Shown: positions 39,730 to 48,571 of the stretch, piece after piece
Numbering within the stretch: position 1 is the stretch's first letter
Layout: each line of letters begins with the position of its first letter
Notes under the pieces: generated by a model
The model's database searches: none
Seen by the model: the letters and a program-made list of their open reading frames with translations, nothing else
What the model was told of the DNA's origin: nothing
From: Ostreococcus mediterraneus
Lineage: Eukaryota; Chlorophyta; Mamiellophyceae; Mamiellales; Bathycoccaceae
Assembly (NCBI GenBank): GCA_012295225.1
Contig: WMKK01000008.1
Span: 310,001-374,000 of the forward strand
Direction: 5' to 3'
DNA length: 64,000 nt
Made by a program: the position numbers and the translations under genes

Positions 39730-42700
39730 ATGTCCGCGAATGAGCGTTCGGGAGGGACGTCCACGGCGTGGGTGGATGCGTCGCATGTTTCGACGTCGTC
39801 TGTGGTGAATGTGCGTGGGTATGTCGATAATCGACCGAAAGATGCGCGGGATGTAGAGCGGGCGAAGGGCGTGTACGTGCCTCCGAGCGTGGATGAGGCG
39901 CGCGCGCACGGGGACGCGACGCAGCCGCGACAACTGAATGAGCGCGGGCAGTTGACGGGTTTTAGTATGCTTGATCAGAATTTGGATCTGGGCGTGGAGT
40001 TTAGTCCAGGGGTGCAGGGGTATTTTCTAGTCGTGAAGGCGTTGGCGTTGTTATTTTTGGCGTTGTTTGCGTTGAACGTGCCAGTGATGTTTATAAACTA
40101 TACGTCGACGTATTACGCTTCTGAGTACGAGGCGGATCCGTTGCGAGGGACACCTCCTGTTGTTGAAGAAGGACGTCCGTCGCCGACGTTTCACTCGTGG
40201 TATGTTGATTGGCATTGGGCGAATCCCATGTCTGCGAGTTTAGGAACGGTGGCGCCCGACAACGTACCACAGCGAGAGTGGCTTGTCGCTGGCGCCACGA
40301 GCGGAGTTTTGCGATGGAGCTCGAGTAAGATACAATATTTGCGATTTGGAGTCGTGATGGACATCATGGGTTCCGTCATCGTGGCGATTGTCGCGCCGAT
40401 CATTATTATTTTGCTCAACCAAACCGATACAGCGCTCTCGCGCGGGACGGTTACTCTGCGTGATTACACAGTTCTCGTCAGCGGCCTACCATCAGACGTG
40501 AACGAGGAAGAGGTGCGATGTTTTTTCGCTCTCAAGTACGGCATGGTGGCTGATGTAACACTTGTAAAAACTGAGTGCCGTCAAGTGAATAAGCAGCGGT
40601 TAAGACTGAAGCTGATGGAGGATTACGACGAAGCCGAAGCGGCGCTCATTGCGAACGGTAATCGTGGTGGAAGCGGTGCGAAGGATGCCATCGAAAAGAG
40701 GATTATCAAGCTCGACAAAAAGCTTGCGCGTATCAAGTCCAGAACGCGCTGTAAGCGCGTGAGTGCATTCGTGACATTTGAAAAAGAGGAGACAAAAATT
40801 GAATGTTTGTTGCGCAATCGCCGAAGCTGGTTTGCGTACGTATTCAATTTCCCACGCAAGGAAAGGTTCAGAACGAAAGTTCGTTTCCTTGTAAGAACGG
40901 CCCCAGAACCGCATGATGTGAAGTTTGAAAACTTGAACATGTCAAACAAGGTTTGGCGGCGACTGGCGGTGTGGTTAGCTGTATCAGCAATCGTGTGCTT
41001 TTGCTATTTGTTTCTGCGGCTTCTCGTGGATGAAAAAGAAAAACGATGGCATTCCGCCTCCATGAATGGTCAGTTACTTGCAGACGAGATCGGGATCGTC
41101 ATCGTGAAGGATCGCGGAGAACTTACGCGTGATGCCCAAGCTAGCCAATTCAAAACAGCATGTCAAACTCGATTGAACGAGTGCGGCGTGGCGTTTTCAA
41201 GTGGCACTCGGTTCGCGGGTGTACCTTGGGGCGCGCCACCACTAGTATTTTACACTGATCCAATGGCAGATGACCATGACCGCGCCTACGGACAACAAAA
41301 TTTTGTTAAAGATATGAAATTATGTGCAGGTGAGCCGAAACGATGCCCGGTGAGTGAAGACATGGCCAAGTGCTACGTGTGTCACTGCGCGAGTCAGTCC
41401 TATGGCCTGCCAGATGCCGTCGTGAAACCGTATAACAAGGCTATTCGAGACGCATGTGAGCCGTACGTTGAAAATGGACCAGGGGAGTACTATCAATGGC
41501 TCTGGAATTCGTTCTGTATTGTGCTCATGAATCAAATACTCACTATGGTTGTGCCGGCGCTCGCCGAACTCGAGCGCTTTAAAACGCACGCGCAGACACA
41601 CGCGCGGAAGACAGAGCTTATATTGATCGCAAAGTACGTGAACGTCGCACTCATATACCCGCTTCTCAATGCTAACTTGACTCAAGCGGCCAAGTACATG
41701 CCACTATTGAAACAAATTTTTCGACTCAGAGGGGAGTATCCCGACTTTGAACCCGAATGGTACAATGACGTCGGGTTGGTAATCTTCTTTGTTGTCATGC
41801 TCAGCGTCACGTTTGACGTAATCAGGCGAATTTCCACCGATTTATATACCAAATTACGCCGAAAAATTGGCGTAGCGACTGCCAAGACGCAAAAGAAGCT
41901 CAACGAAGCGTTTGAAGGACCGGAACTCGACATTGGTACCAATTGTGGGGACATTGCGTTCAAGGTGCTCCTGGTGTTGACATTTTCGAGCAGTATGCCA
42001 TTGTTATATTTGGTACTCGCGATGTTCTTCGTATTGACATATATCTACGATTGGCATTTACTGTTGCACGTCTGTCGTCGGCCGGAGAGAATGAAGATCT
42101 CAATCGTCAAGTATGTCATACGCGTGCTTCTCTTTGGCGTCGGAATGCATTGTTTGCTTGGTTTCTGGATGTGGAGTTATCACTGGGCTCCTGATGTTTT
42201 CAAACCCAAGGATATCAGTGAATCACTGATAACGAAGCACAGCCCTCTGGCGTACGCCATAGGAGGGCTAGATTACAATCCTCTTCACAATAACTCGATG
42301 TTGCTGGACACCGTGCGAGCCACGGGCTCGGCGACGGAGTACTTTCTCAACTATCATTCCATGAATATTGGCAGGATCACAGATGGAGATAGTATTGAAG
42401 GTCCCCCGCGCGTACCTGTTCGCTTCGTTGAGCGACCCTGGAGCGAAACGGGTATGCCATTCATGGTGATGATGATTACAGTCGTCGGTGCGTCATTATT
42501 GTGGTGGATCGCGTACAAGATTCAGCACTTGGGCACGGCAAAGTCAAAAATTATTGCTGACCGCAAGAATTTACCGCATCTTCACAATGCCATAGCGGCA
42601 GGTATTCTCGTGGGTTCGACAACGTATCAGCCGCGTATGCTTCGCAGGTATCGATTCTTGTTCGAGGACGAATACAAAAAGTCATCGCCGCGCACCGCCG

Positions 42701-43167
42701 AGTCGCAAGAGACGCGAACAAACGTCGCGCACAGAGGCGACTCGGTGAATTCGAGAGACGAAGATTACTACGATGAACAAAAGTACGATGATCGATACGA
42801 CGCGAGTGAGTATCTTGGTGGGGCACCTTGGGGAGGTCAAGCGGACGGAAGCTTGTACGGCGGTGAACACAAGTATCGCGGCCGCGGGTCGCGCGGCACG
42901 CGCCAACGCGACGGCGGCCACGGGCACGTGTACACGGACGGTATTCCCGTCGATGTCCGCGCACTCGGTGTATCGACGGATTACAATCATCGCACGAACA
43001 ATGCTTTCGATGTCAGTGATCAGTCTGGTAGCGACTTTGAATACCCTGACGACCAAGACTCTGACGGAGGTACGTTGGCTGACGATGTCTCCACGCAGAA
43101 GAGCGACTCTGACCGCGAAGACGAGTACGTCAACGACGAATCTCGGCGCCCGAGTTGGCTACATTAA
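39730..43167 (+). CDS. OSCA/TMEM63 (DUF221)-type mechanosensitive channel
   Basis: An 1145-residue membrane protein. TM helix near residue 100 (GYFLVVKALALLFLALFAL), a second near 215, then the cytosolic RRM-like loop DYTVLVSGLPSDVNEEEVRCFF and the family signature RTAPEPHDVKFENLNMSN, followed by a block of eight or so helices (e.g. WLWNSFCIVLMNQILTMVVP, VGLVIFFVVMLSVTF, IAFKVLLVLTFSSSMPLL, VIRVLLFGVGMHCLLGF, MPFMVMMITVVGASLLWW). The ERFKTHAQTHARKTELI turn after helix M5 matches the OSCA/TMEM16 superfamily. These form stretch-activated calcium-permeable channels. The last 150 residues are an acidic, Gly/Tyr-rich cytosolic tail not found in most plant OSCAs, and the first 90 residues are also unusual. 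The ATG at 39730 is used; upstream codon is TTG. Confidence 0.82.
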   Translation: MSANERSGGTSTAWVDASHVSTSSVVNVRGYVDNRPKDARDVERAKGVYVPPSVDEARAHGDATQPRQLNERGQLTGFSMLDQNLDLGVEFSPGVQGYFLVVKALALLFLALFALNVPVMFINYTSTYYASEYEADPLRGTPPVVEEGRPSPTFHSWYVDWHWANPMSASLGTVAPDNVPQREWLVAGATSGVLRWSSSKIQYLRFGVVMDIMGSVIVAIVAPIIIILLNQTDTALSRGTVTLRDYTVLVSGLPSDVNEEEVRCFFALKYGMVADVTLVKTECRQVNKQRLRLKLMEDYDEAEAALIANGNRGGSGAKDAIEKRIIKLDKKLARIKSRTRCKRVSAFVTFEKEETKIECLLRNRRSWFAYVFNFPRKERFRTKVRFLVRTAPEPHDVKFENLNMSNKVWRRLAVWLAVSAIVCFCYLFLRLLVDEKEKRWHSASMNGQLLADEIGIVIVKDRGELTRDAQASQFKTACQTRLNECGVAFSSGTRFAGVPWGAPPLVFYTDPMADDHDRAYGQQNFVKDMKLCAGEPKRCPVSEDMAKCYVCHCASQSYGLPDAVVKPYNKAIRDACEPYVENGPGEYYQWLWNSFCIVLMNQILTMVVPALAELERFKTHAQTHARKTELILIAKYVNVALIYPLLNANLTQAAKYMPLLKQIFRLRGEYPDFEPEWYNDVGLVIFFVVMLSVTFDVIRRISTDLYTKLRRKIGVATAKTQKKLNEAFEGPELDIGTNCGDIAFKVLLVLTFSSSMPLLYLVLAMFFVLTYIYDWHLLLHVCRRPERMKISIVKYVIRVLLFGVGMHCLLGFWMWSYHWAPDVFKPKDISESLITKHSPLAYAIGGLDYNPLHNNSMLLDTVRATGSATEYFLNYHSMNIGRITDGDSIEGPPRVPVRFVERPWSETGMPFMVMMITVVGASLLWWIAYKIQHLGTAKSKIIADRKNLPHLHNAIAAGILVGSTTYQPRMLRRYRFLFEDEYKKSSPRTAESQETRTNVAHRGDSVNSRDEDYYDEQKYDDRYDASEYLGGAPWGGQADGSLYGGEHKYRGRGSRGTRQRDGGHGHVYTDGIPVDVRALGVSTDYNHRTNNAFDVSDQSGSDFEYPDDQDSDGGTLADDVSTQKSDSDREDEYVNDESRRPSWLH

Positions 43168-43561
43168 TGTACACAAGATAGCAACCCCTAGCTTAGCTCT
43201 CGATTAGATGGAGCAGTATGTATGTAACACAATCACACACGCAGCTGTTCTTTTAAAGTTGAAAGCGTCGTTGAAATTACAACAGCGGCTCAAAGCGCCG
43301 CCGAGCTCTTATCGGTTCACGACCCTGCGCGCGCGCGCGTCATCAAATCATAAACTTCGAAATCTCGCAACGAGGCCGAATTCGTTCATGAATATCATTC
43401 TATAGCGCGCGCACGAGTCGAAAACCGACGAAAATCTACACCACATCGCGCATTTACGAGCGAGAAAGGCACGAGAGAGACCCAGCACACGTGACTGACG
43501 TCATCGCATGTGTACGCTTCTCAAGCCCATGTCCGCGCGCGATGCCCGCGCGATGGGCGCG
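43168..43561. other. 3' region between OSCA-like gene and small ORF
   Basis: 394 bp without a supported gene. It holds a TGTAA at about 43223 for the OSCA transcript and the 3' untranslated region of the small minus-strand ORF. I searched the minus strand for a SECIS element (ATGA, AA apical loop, GA) to support the in-frame TGA of that ORF; ATGA occurs several times but none has a convincing stem and loop. Confidence 0.4.
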
Positions 43562-43762
43562 TTATTTCTTCCCGGGTGGAGCAAATCTCGTGGTTTGAGA
43601 TTTCTTCTGCTCTGGGCGCTTATCGAGCGTCTTTCCGCCAGTCTTATCCTTTTTGCTCGCCTTGAGGAAGCTCCAGACACCGGTGCCCTTGAATTCATCA
43701 GTCTGTCCGGCGGCGTATAACGCGCCATCGAACGTGGTCTTGATGGTTCAAAAAATCGGCAT
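43562..43762 (-). CDS. Possible 66-residue basic protein with in-frame TGA at codon 5
   Basis: On the minus strand, ATG at 43762 opens MPIF, then TGA, then an uninterrupted frame to TAA at 43562. The part after the TGA (FDGALYAAGQTDEFKGTGV and later KPxQ-type lysine-rich text ending RFAPPGKK) uses the codons of a highly expressed gene (AAG, GGC, CTC, TTC, ACC) and contains no methionine, so translation must start upstream. The leader before the ATG is a (CAA)n run, favourable for initiation. Three readings are possible: TGA read as selenocysteine (Mamiellales are rich in selenoproteins), a 3' splice site at TCAAG|ACC with the first exon further upstream, or a pseudogene/sequence error. No family was recognised. 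The two overlapping ORFs in other frames look like shadows. Confidence 0.4.
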
Positions 43763-43961
43763 GGTTACGTGTGTTGTTGTTGTTGTATTTAAATGAATAC
43801 GACGCGACGATACGCGTGGCAAAATGTGAGGCTGGGCTCGCGTTGACGGTTTCTTTTTACAACTTTCAATTCGTCGGTCGAATGATTCAACTTTTCAACA
43901 CGCGTCAATCGTGATCATGACATCCAAAAGTAAAAGCAAACACACCTATTTGTTTAGGTGA

Positions 43962-44552
43962 TTACAAAATCGCTACAAGCTCGACGTCAAAGTACAACGT
44001 GGCGCCGCCCGGAATGACCCCGCCCGCGCCTCGAGCGCCGTACCCCAAGTCCGCCGGAATGATGAGCTTACGCTTACCACCCACCTTCATCGCGGGCACG
44101 TCGTCGTCGCCCAAGATCCCAAGACCCCATCCTTTAATGACTTGATCCGCGCGAAACGTCAACGGCGAACCGCGTTCGTAGGACGAATCAAACACGCGCC
44201 CGTTCTCCAAGCGGCCCGTGTAGTGCGCCTTGATCGTTTGCCCCTTGACCGGCGACGCACCTTCGCCCACGACGGCATCGCAATACGCCAATCCACTCTT
44301 CGACGTCGTCGGCTCGCTCGCGCACTCGAACGTCGGTAATCCACGCGCGGCAGACGCGTAGGCGTGCGTGAGCGTCGCGCTCGATGCCAAAAACGCAACC
44401 ATGGCGTGACGCCGCGAAGACGCCGCGTTCGCGCTCGCATCCCCGTTCGCGCGCACAGACGCCACCGGCATCGTCGCGCGCGTGCGCACCGAGCGTCGCG
44501 TCGCCATGACGCGCGCGATAGGGGTCGCAGTGCGGCTCACGAGCGTCATCAT
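43962..44552 (-). CDS. FKBP13: FKBP13-like peptidyl-prolyl isomerase, thylakoid lumen
   Basis: A 196-residue immunophilin. The N-terminus has a chloroplast-type Arg/Thr/Ala stretch followed by [23 protein letters not shown], a twin-arginine lumenal signal. The mature part begins with a cysteine pair (FECASEP and [11 protein letters not shown]) at the position of the N-terminal redox disulfide of plant FKBP13, and then the FKBP fold [34 protein letters not shown] and [14 protein letters not shown]. The second (C-terminal) disulfide loop of FKBP13 is absent: the sequence reads GAGGVIPGG with no cysteine. Plant FKBP13 interacts with the Rieske protein. The start was taken at 44552; the ORF extends to 44858 into the divergent neighbour. 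Confidence 0.87.
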   Translation of the reverse strand: MMTLVSRTATPIARVMATRRSVRTRATMPVASVRANGDASANAASSRRHAMVAFLASSATLTHAYASAARGLPTFECASEPTTSKSGLAYCDAVVGEGASPVKGQTIKAHYTGRLENGRVFDSSYERGSPLTFRADQVIKGWGLGILGDDDVPAMKVGGKRKLIIPADLGYGARGAGGVIPGGATLYFDVELVAIL

Positions 44553-44848
44553 TCGCGCGCAGGTGAATGGCGATGAGCTCAACACCCGCGCGCGCGCGTG
44601 CTCGCGCGTCAGTCGACGACGCGAACGTCGAACGACCGACGCACGCGGGAGACGAACGCGAGAGATACGCGCGCAGGACGTGTTACGCGACGGACGTCGA
44701 CGACGACGCGCGCGAAAGACGGAGAGAGTCAACGGCGCGAGTCGACTGACGCGGGCAGCGAGGCGCGGTAACACCCAATCGCATCGGATCAGCCGCGTGT
44801 GCGAGAGCGCGTGTCGAGGCGCGAGAGAGGCGACGATAGGCGCGCGTG

Positions 44849-45868
44849 ATGTCGACATTTTTGAAAATGTTGAACGTCTCCAACGCCACGTCCGTGGTTG
44901 AGCTCATCGAGGAGGTGGACGAGTTGATGGATTGGGAGCGGGATCCGTTGCGCTACTTCTGGTGCACGTGCGTGATGTGTTCGACGTTGATGTGGTTTGG
45001 GTTCGCTGGGGATAATTTGCAGTATTATCGCATGAATGGAGGGTTGTCGTACGCTGGAGGGGCGACGAATCGTAGTATGTGGGCTGAGTCGTTCGGTAAG
45101 CACGGGGTGATGTTGTTCTTGTATCGGTTGTCGGCGTTCCTCGCGTGCGCGTATTACGAGTGGTCAGAGAAGATTTTACCGCGCGTGACGCTGAATAAGG
45201 ATACGGAGATGTATGGTTTGGACATGTCGTATTTCTTGAACTTGCACGATTGGACCGTGCACGCGGTGACATTGTTCTTCTTCGCGGCGACGTTGGCGAG
45301 CGTGCAGGGGTTGTTTTCGCGTTCGGCGACGCAAGACCACTACATCGGGCACCAAGGGCGATGTAACACACTCGGTCACTGGGTTTTGGCGTTGTATGCG
45401 ATTGCGTTTACAGCAAGCGTGACGTTTTTATTCACCGTCTTGGCCGAGGCATTAGTGAACCCACAGTGCGTGCCTTCGAGCTCGAGAGGCGAATGGGACA
45501 CGTTGTTAGATCCGGCGTCCAGATTGTGCTACTTGGAACCGCTTTACATGGTTGGGTACTTGGGTAATGTCGTGCTCTTGCTCGTGGAAGCATCGCTCGG
45601 GCGATTGACGTACTCGAAAAGCTTGATATCTCAACCGATTTTCTTCCTGTCGACGTTTTTCTTGGCGAGCCAATTCAACGTCTTTGTTTTGGGAGGCGAT
45701 TGGCCGTACAAGTGGACAAACTTTATGCGCAAAGAGACAATTCTCTACGTCAACCTCTTCATGTGGATCTCTATGAAAGTACACATGGGCTTAGTGAAGT
45801 TCTTGAAATCTGCGTCAAACCAAGCTGCGATCAAGAACCTTGAGGAGAGGGTGCCACTATTCATGTGA
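44849..45868 (+). CDS. Multi-pass membrane protein of unknown function
   Basis: A 339-residue protein, not recognised. It has about six hydrophobic segments (near residues 40, 85, 135, 170, 225 and 260: [104 protein letters not shown]). Several charged and aromatic residues sit within or next to the helices (LHDWTVH, HWVLALY). No signal peptide cleavage site. The ATG at 44849 directly follows a GTG. It diverges from FKBP13 and is convergent with HACD, with a TGTAA at about 45917. The sequence does not look like a known transporter family to me. Confidence 0.7.
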   Translation: MSTFLKMLNVSNATSVVELIEEVDELMDWERDPLRYFWCTCVMCSTLMWFGFAGDNLQYYRMNGGLSYAGGATNRSMWAESFGKHGVMLFLYRLSAFLACAYYEWSEKILPRVTLNKDTEMYGLDMSYFLNLHDWTVHAVTLFFFAATLASVQGLFSRSATQDHYIGHQGRCNTLGHWVLALYAIAFTASVTFLFTVLAEALVNPQCVPSSSRGEWDTLLDPASRLCYLEPLYMVGYLGNVVLLLVEASLGRLTYSKSLISQPIFFLSTFFLASQFNVFVLGGDWPYKWTNFMRKETILYVNLFMWISMKVHMGLVKFLKSASNQAAIKNLEERVPLFM

Positions 45869-46002
45869 GCGCTTTGGACGGCTGAAGCGCTTTGACGGCA
45901 TTAGACATTTAGTAGACTGTAACTTTCAAACTATTCAAAAACATGAATGACGCGCTGCGTCAATTAGTATTTGTGTGTCTTTTTACAAATCCCACTCGTC
46001 AT

Positions 46003-46692
46003 CTAGTCTTTCTTCCCCTTGGCTGGCGAGCCGCTCCCGAGCACCTTTTTGCGTTGGCCCAACATGTACGAATACAACATCGGAAAACCAGGCACGTAGC
46101 CAGCGAAGAACATCAACATCACCGACGGTAAATGGAACGAAATATTCGCTGCATTTGGCATCGGGTACGCCAACGGATTCGTCTTCACCAAGTACCCAAA
46201 TCCACTATACGCCAAAAACAATTCTGAGCTCACGCCGAGCGGATACAAGACGATGAACAACGTGTATCGGCACCAAGTTATCACACGCGGGACGTCACCG
46301 AGCAATTTGAAAAAGTAGAAACTATAGCGAATAACTTCAGTGATGCCCCAGGCGAACATCAGGGACGGAACGCCAATCTCAAGCGGGCCGGCGACGTGGA
46401 AGCTCGCGACGCGCGCCGGCGGAGCGAGCACGAGCACGCCCCACACCACCATCAAACGCGACGAGACTTGCATGGCGGTAACGAGCACTGGCGACCGCGC
46501 GATGCCGAGCGCAGCGTGCACGACCTCGAGTACGGCGGCGGTTTGAGCGTAGAGCAACGGCGTCTCAATCGCGGCGTACACGGCGCGCGGACCAGAGGCG
46601 AGCGAGGTTTGCGCAGTGAGCGCCAACACGTACGCCCAGCCGACGATTAACACGGCATTGTACGCTAAAAGATATGTCTTCGCAAGAGACAT
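46003..46692 (-). CDS. Very-long-chain (3R)-3-hydroxyacyl-CoA dehydratase (HACD/PAS2)
   Basis: A 229-residue six-helix ER enzyme, the third step of very-long-chain fatty acid elongation. Start MSLAKTYLLAYN is the usual PTPLA opening. Signature: LEVVHAALGIARSPVLVT, FAWGITEVIRYSFYF with the catalytic tyrosine in RYSFYF, and YTLFIVLYPLGVSSELF with the catalytic glutamate. The tail ends in a lysine-rich KGKKD-type ER retention-like signal. A 47-nt candidate 5'-leader intron (donor GTAAGT at 46742, acceptor CATAG at 46696) precedes the ATG, but its use is unproven. Confidence 0.92.
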   Translation of the reverse strand: MSLAKTYLLAYNAVLIVGWAYVLALTAQTSLASGPRAVYAAIETPLLYAQTAAVLEVVHAALGIARSPVLVTAMQVSSRLMVVWGVLVLAPPARVASFHVAGPLEIGVPSLMFAWGITEVIRYSFYFFKLLGDVPRVITWCRYTLFIVLYPLGVSSELFLAYSGFGYLVKTNPLAYPMPNAANISFHLPSVMLMFFAGYVPGFPMLYSYMLGQRKKVLGSGSPAKGKKD

Positions 46693-46833
46693 TGACTATG
46701 TTTTACGGTGTGCGTTACTTACGTTCGCGAGGCGATACTTACGCGAGCGTGATAGTGAAGCGCGCGGGTGCTACTCGCGTTGTTGTTTTTGTTATTCAAC
46801 TGAGTGAGCTAAAATCTTCAATTGCACACGCGA

Positions 46834-48342
46834 CTAGGCGAATTGCTGGAGCTCTGGCGGTATAACTTGAGAAGAGTCTCGCAAAATGCCAACTAATTCA
46901 CGCGCATGCCTGCCATCATTCACGGTGAAGAAGGTGTACGATTTTCCGTGCGAGCCCGCTCGGCCCGTTCGACCGATGCGATGGATGTACTCTTCGCAAT
47001 TTTTTGGAAAGTCGTAATTCACGACGAGTTTAATATCTTTGATGTCTAAACCTCGGCTGGCGACGTCTGTGGCTATCAGTATCGGGTTCTTCTCTCCGAG
47101 TTTGAACTCACCGAGGATCCAATCTCGTTCTTCTTGAGTTTTATCGCCGTGAATCCCGAGCGCTGGCCACGAATCGCCTCGCAGCCTTCGCGTTAATAAA
47201 TCAACCGACGCCTTGGTTTCACAGAACACGATCATGCGACTCCCATCCATCTCTTGCTCGAAGATTTGAATGAGTTTCAAATATTTCTCACTGTTGTCAA
47301 CGACGCGAACGTGTTGCTCAACGGATTTACTCGCGAGTAATCCGTCTTCGACGCCGCCGACGCGAATCGTGCATGGTTCGCCGCGAACAAACTCTCGCGC
47401 GAGATCTCGCACCTCTACTGGCCAGGTGGCTGAAAACAGCAAGGTTTGCCTATCGGGTCTAATGTTTTTTACTATCTTGCGGATCTGCGGCTCGAAGCCC
47501 ATGTCAAGCATGCGATCTGCCTCGTCTAATACGAGAAACGACGTGCGGCGCACATTCGTCTGCCCTCCGTCAAGAAAATCGATCAATCTTCCCGGCGTCG
47601 CCACGCAAATATCAGCCAAGCTCTTCAATTGCTTTATTTGTGGACCTTTAGGTACGCCTCCGTATATCACTGCATGCCTCAATTCGCTCGACGCGGCGAA
47701 TTTCGCGACTTCGAGCTCGATTTGACACGCCAACTCCCGAGTCGGAGCCAAAATTAACGCGATTGGACCATCATTCTTCTCCAACACCGGCTGACTATTC
47801 ACGTGCACGATGGCGGGTAAAATGTAACTCAATGTTTTCCCACTCCCTGTTTCCGCGATGGCGATGACGTCTCGCCCGCTCAACGCAACTGGCCACGCCT
47901 GGCTTTGAATCGCCGTCGGCGTCGCAAACGCTTGCTTCACCAAGTCATCGTGCACGTATTTCGGAAACGACGCCTCTTCAAATGTCTCCACCGCCTTGGG
48001 CACGTTTATGCCGTCTACTTTAATCCCTCGCGCGAGCATGAACGCCTCGACATCGCGCATCGACCGCGCCGCGACGCGAGGGTGCTCGTAGTACACATTC
48101 TTCGCAAACACCAGCTCAACGTCGTCCTCGCGCGCGTGCGCGCCCGCCTCGCCGTTCGTGCGCGCTCTCGCGGCCGCGCCATCGTCGCGTCCCGCGCCGT
48201 GCACCGCGACGTCGCTCTGTGCGATCGCATCGTCGCAGAGCGCCTCGCGCGCGCGTTCGCGGTCGTCGCGAGCGATGCGTGCGCGCTTCGCCGCCGACGC
48301 GTCCGTGCTCTCGCGAAACGGCGGAAACATCGTGGACGACAT
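46834..48342 (-). CDS. DBP2: DEAD-box RNA helicase, DBP2/DDX5 type
   Basis: A 502-residue RNA helicase. N-terminal 90 residues are charged and disordered. Then the DBP2-specific NVYYEHP and TFEEASFPKYV, the Q motif PTAIQSQAWP, motif I AETGSGKT, PTRELA, TPGRLID, II DEAD, III SAT, IV-V, and VI HRIGRTGRAG. The block from FAKNV to DMGFEPQIRKIV follows yeast Dbp2 and human DDX5 closely. Roles in these include RNP remodelling, mRNA export and ribosome assembly. ATG at 48342; a second ATG four codons in (48330) is possible. It lies downstream of HACD on the same strand with a 141-bp gap. Confidence 0.92.
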   Translation of the reverse strand: MSSTMFPPFRESTDASAAKRARIARDDRERAREALCDDAIAQSDVAVHGAGRDDGAAARARTNGEAGAHAREDDVELVFAKNVYYEHPRVAARSMRDVEAFMLARGIKVDGINVPKAVETFEEASFPKYVHDDLVKQAFATPTAIQSQAWPVALSGRDVIAIAETGSGKTLSYILPAIVHVNSQPVLEKNDGPIALILAPTRELACQIELEVAKFAASSELRHAVIYGGVPKGPQIKQLKSLADICVATPGRLIDFLDGGQTNVRRTSFLVLDEADRMLDMGFEPQIRKIVKNIRPDRQTLLFSATWPVEVRDLAREFVRGEPCTIRVGGVEDGLLASKSVEQHVRVVDNSEKYLKLIQIFEQEMDGSRMIVFCETKASVDLLTRRLRGDSWPALGIHGDKTQEERDWILGEFKLGEKNPILIATDVASRGLDIKDIKLVVNYDFPKNCEEYIHRIGRTGRAGSHGKSYTFFTVNDGRHARELVGILRDSSQVIPPELQQFA

Positions 48343-48571
48343 AGATGACGCGGCTGAAAAGAATCTCCCGCGCTCGTCGTGCGCGCGCGTCGAGCCGCGA
48401 CCGGCGGCCGGGAGCGTGCGAGCGTCTGTCGATGCAGATAGAGCATCTTGTCGCTTTTACGAGCCTCACATCGCGGCGCGCCGAGCTCGCGACGAGACCC
48501 GACTGAACGCGTTCGTGCGCGTAGGTGTACGTTGTTGCGTCAAACGAACGCGATTTTGAAGCGCGCGCGCG

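Noticed and set aside
43168-43561. SECIS element for the small TGA-containing ORF
   Set aside because: ATGA motifs at several places have no matching stem or AA loop with GA partner that I could draw, so selenocysteine is not supported by a SECIS here.
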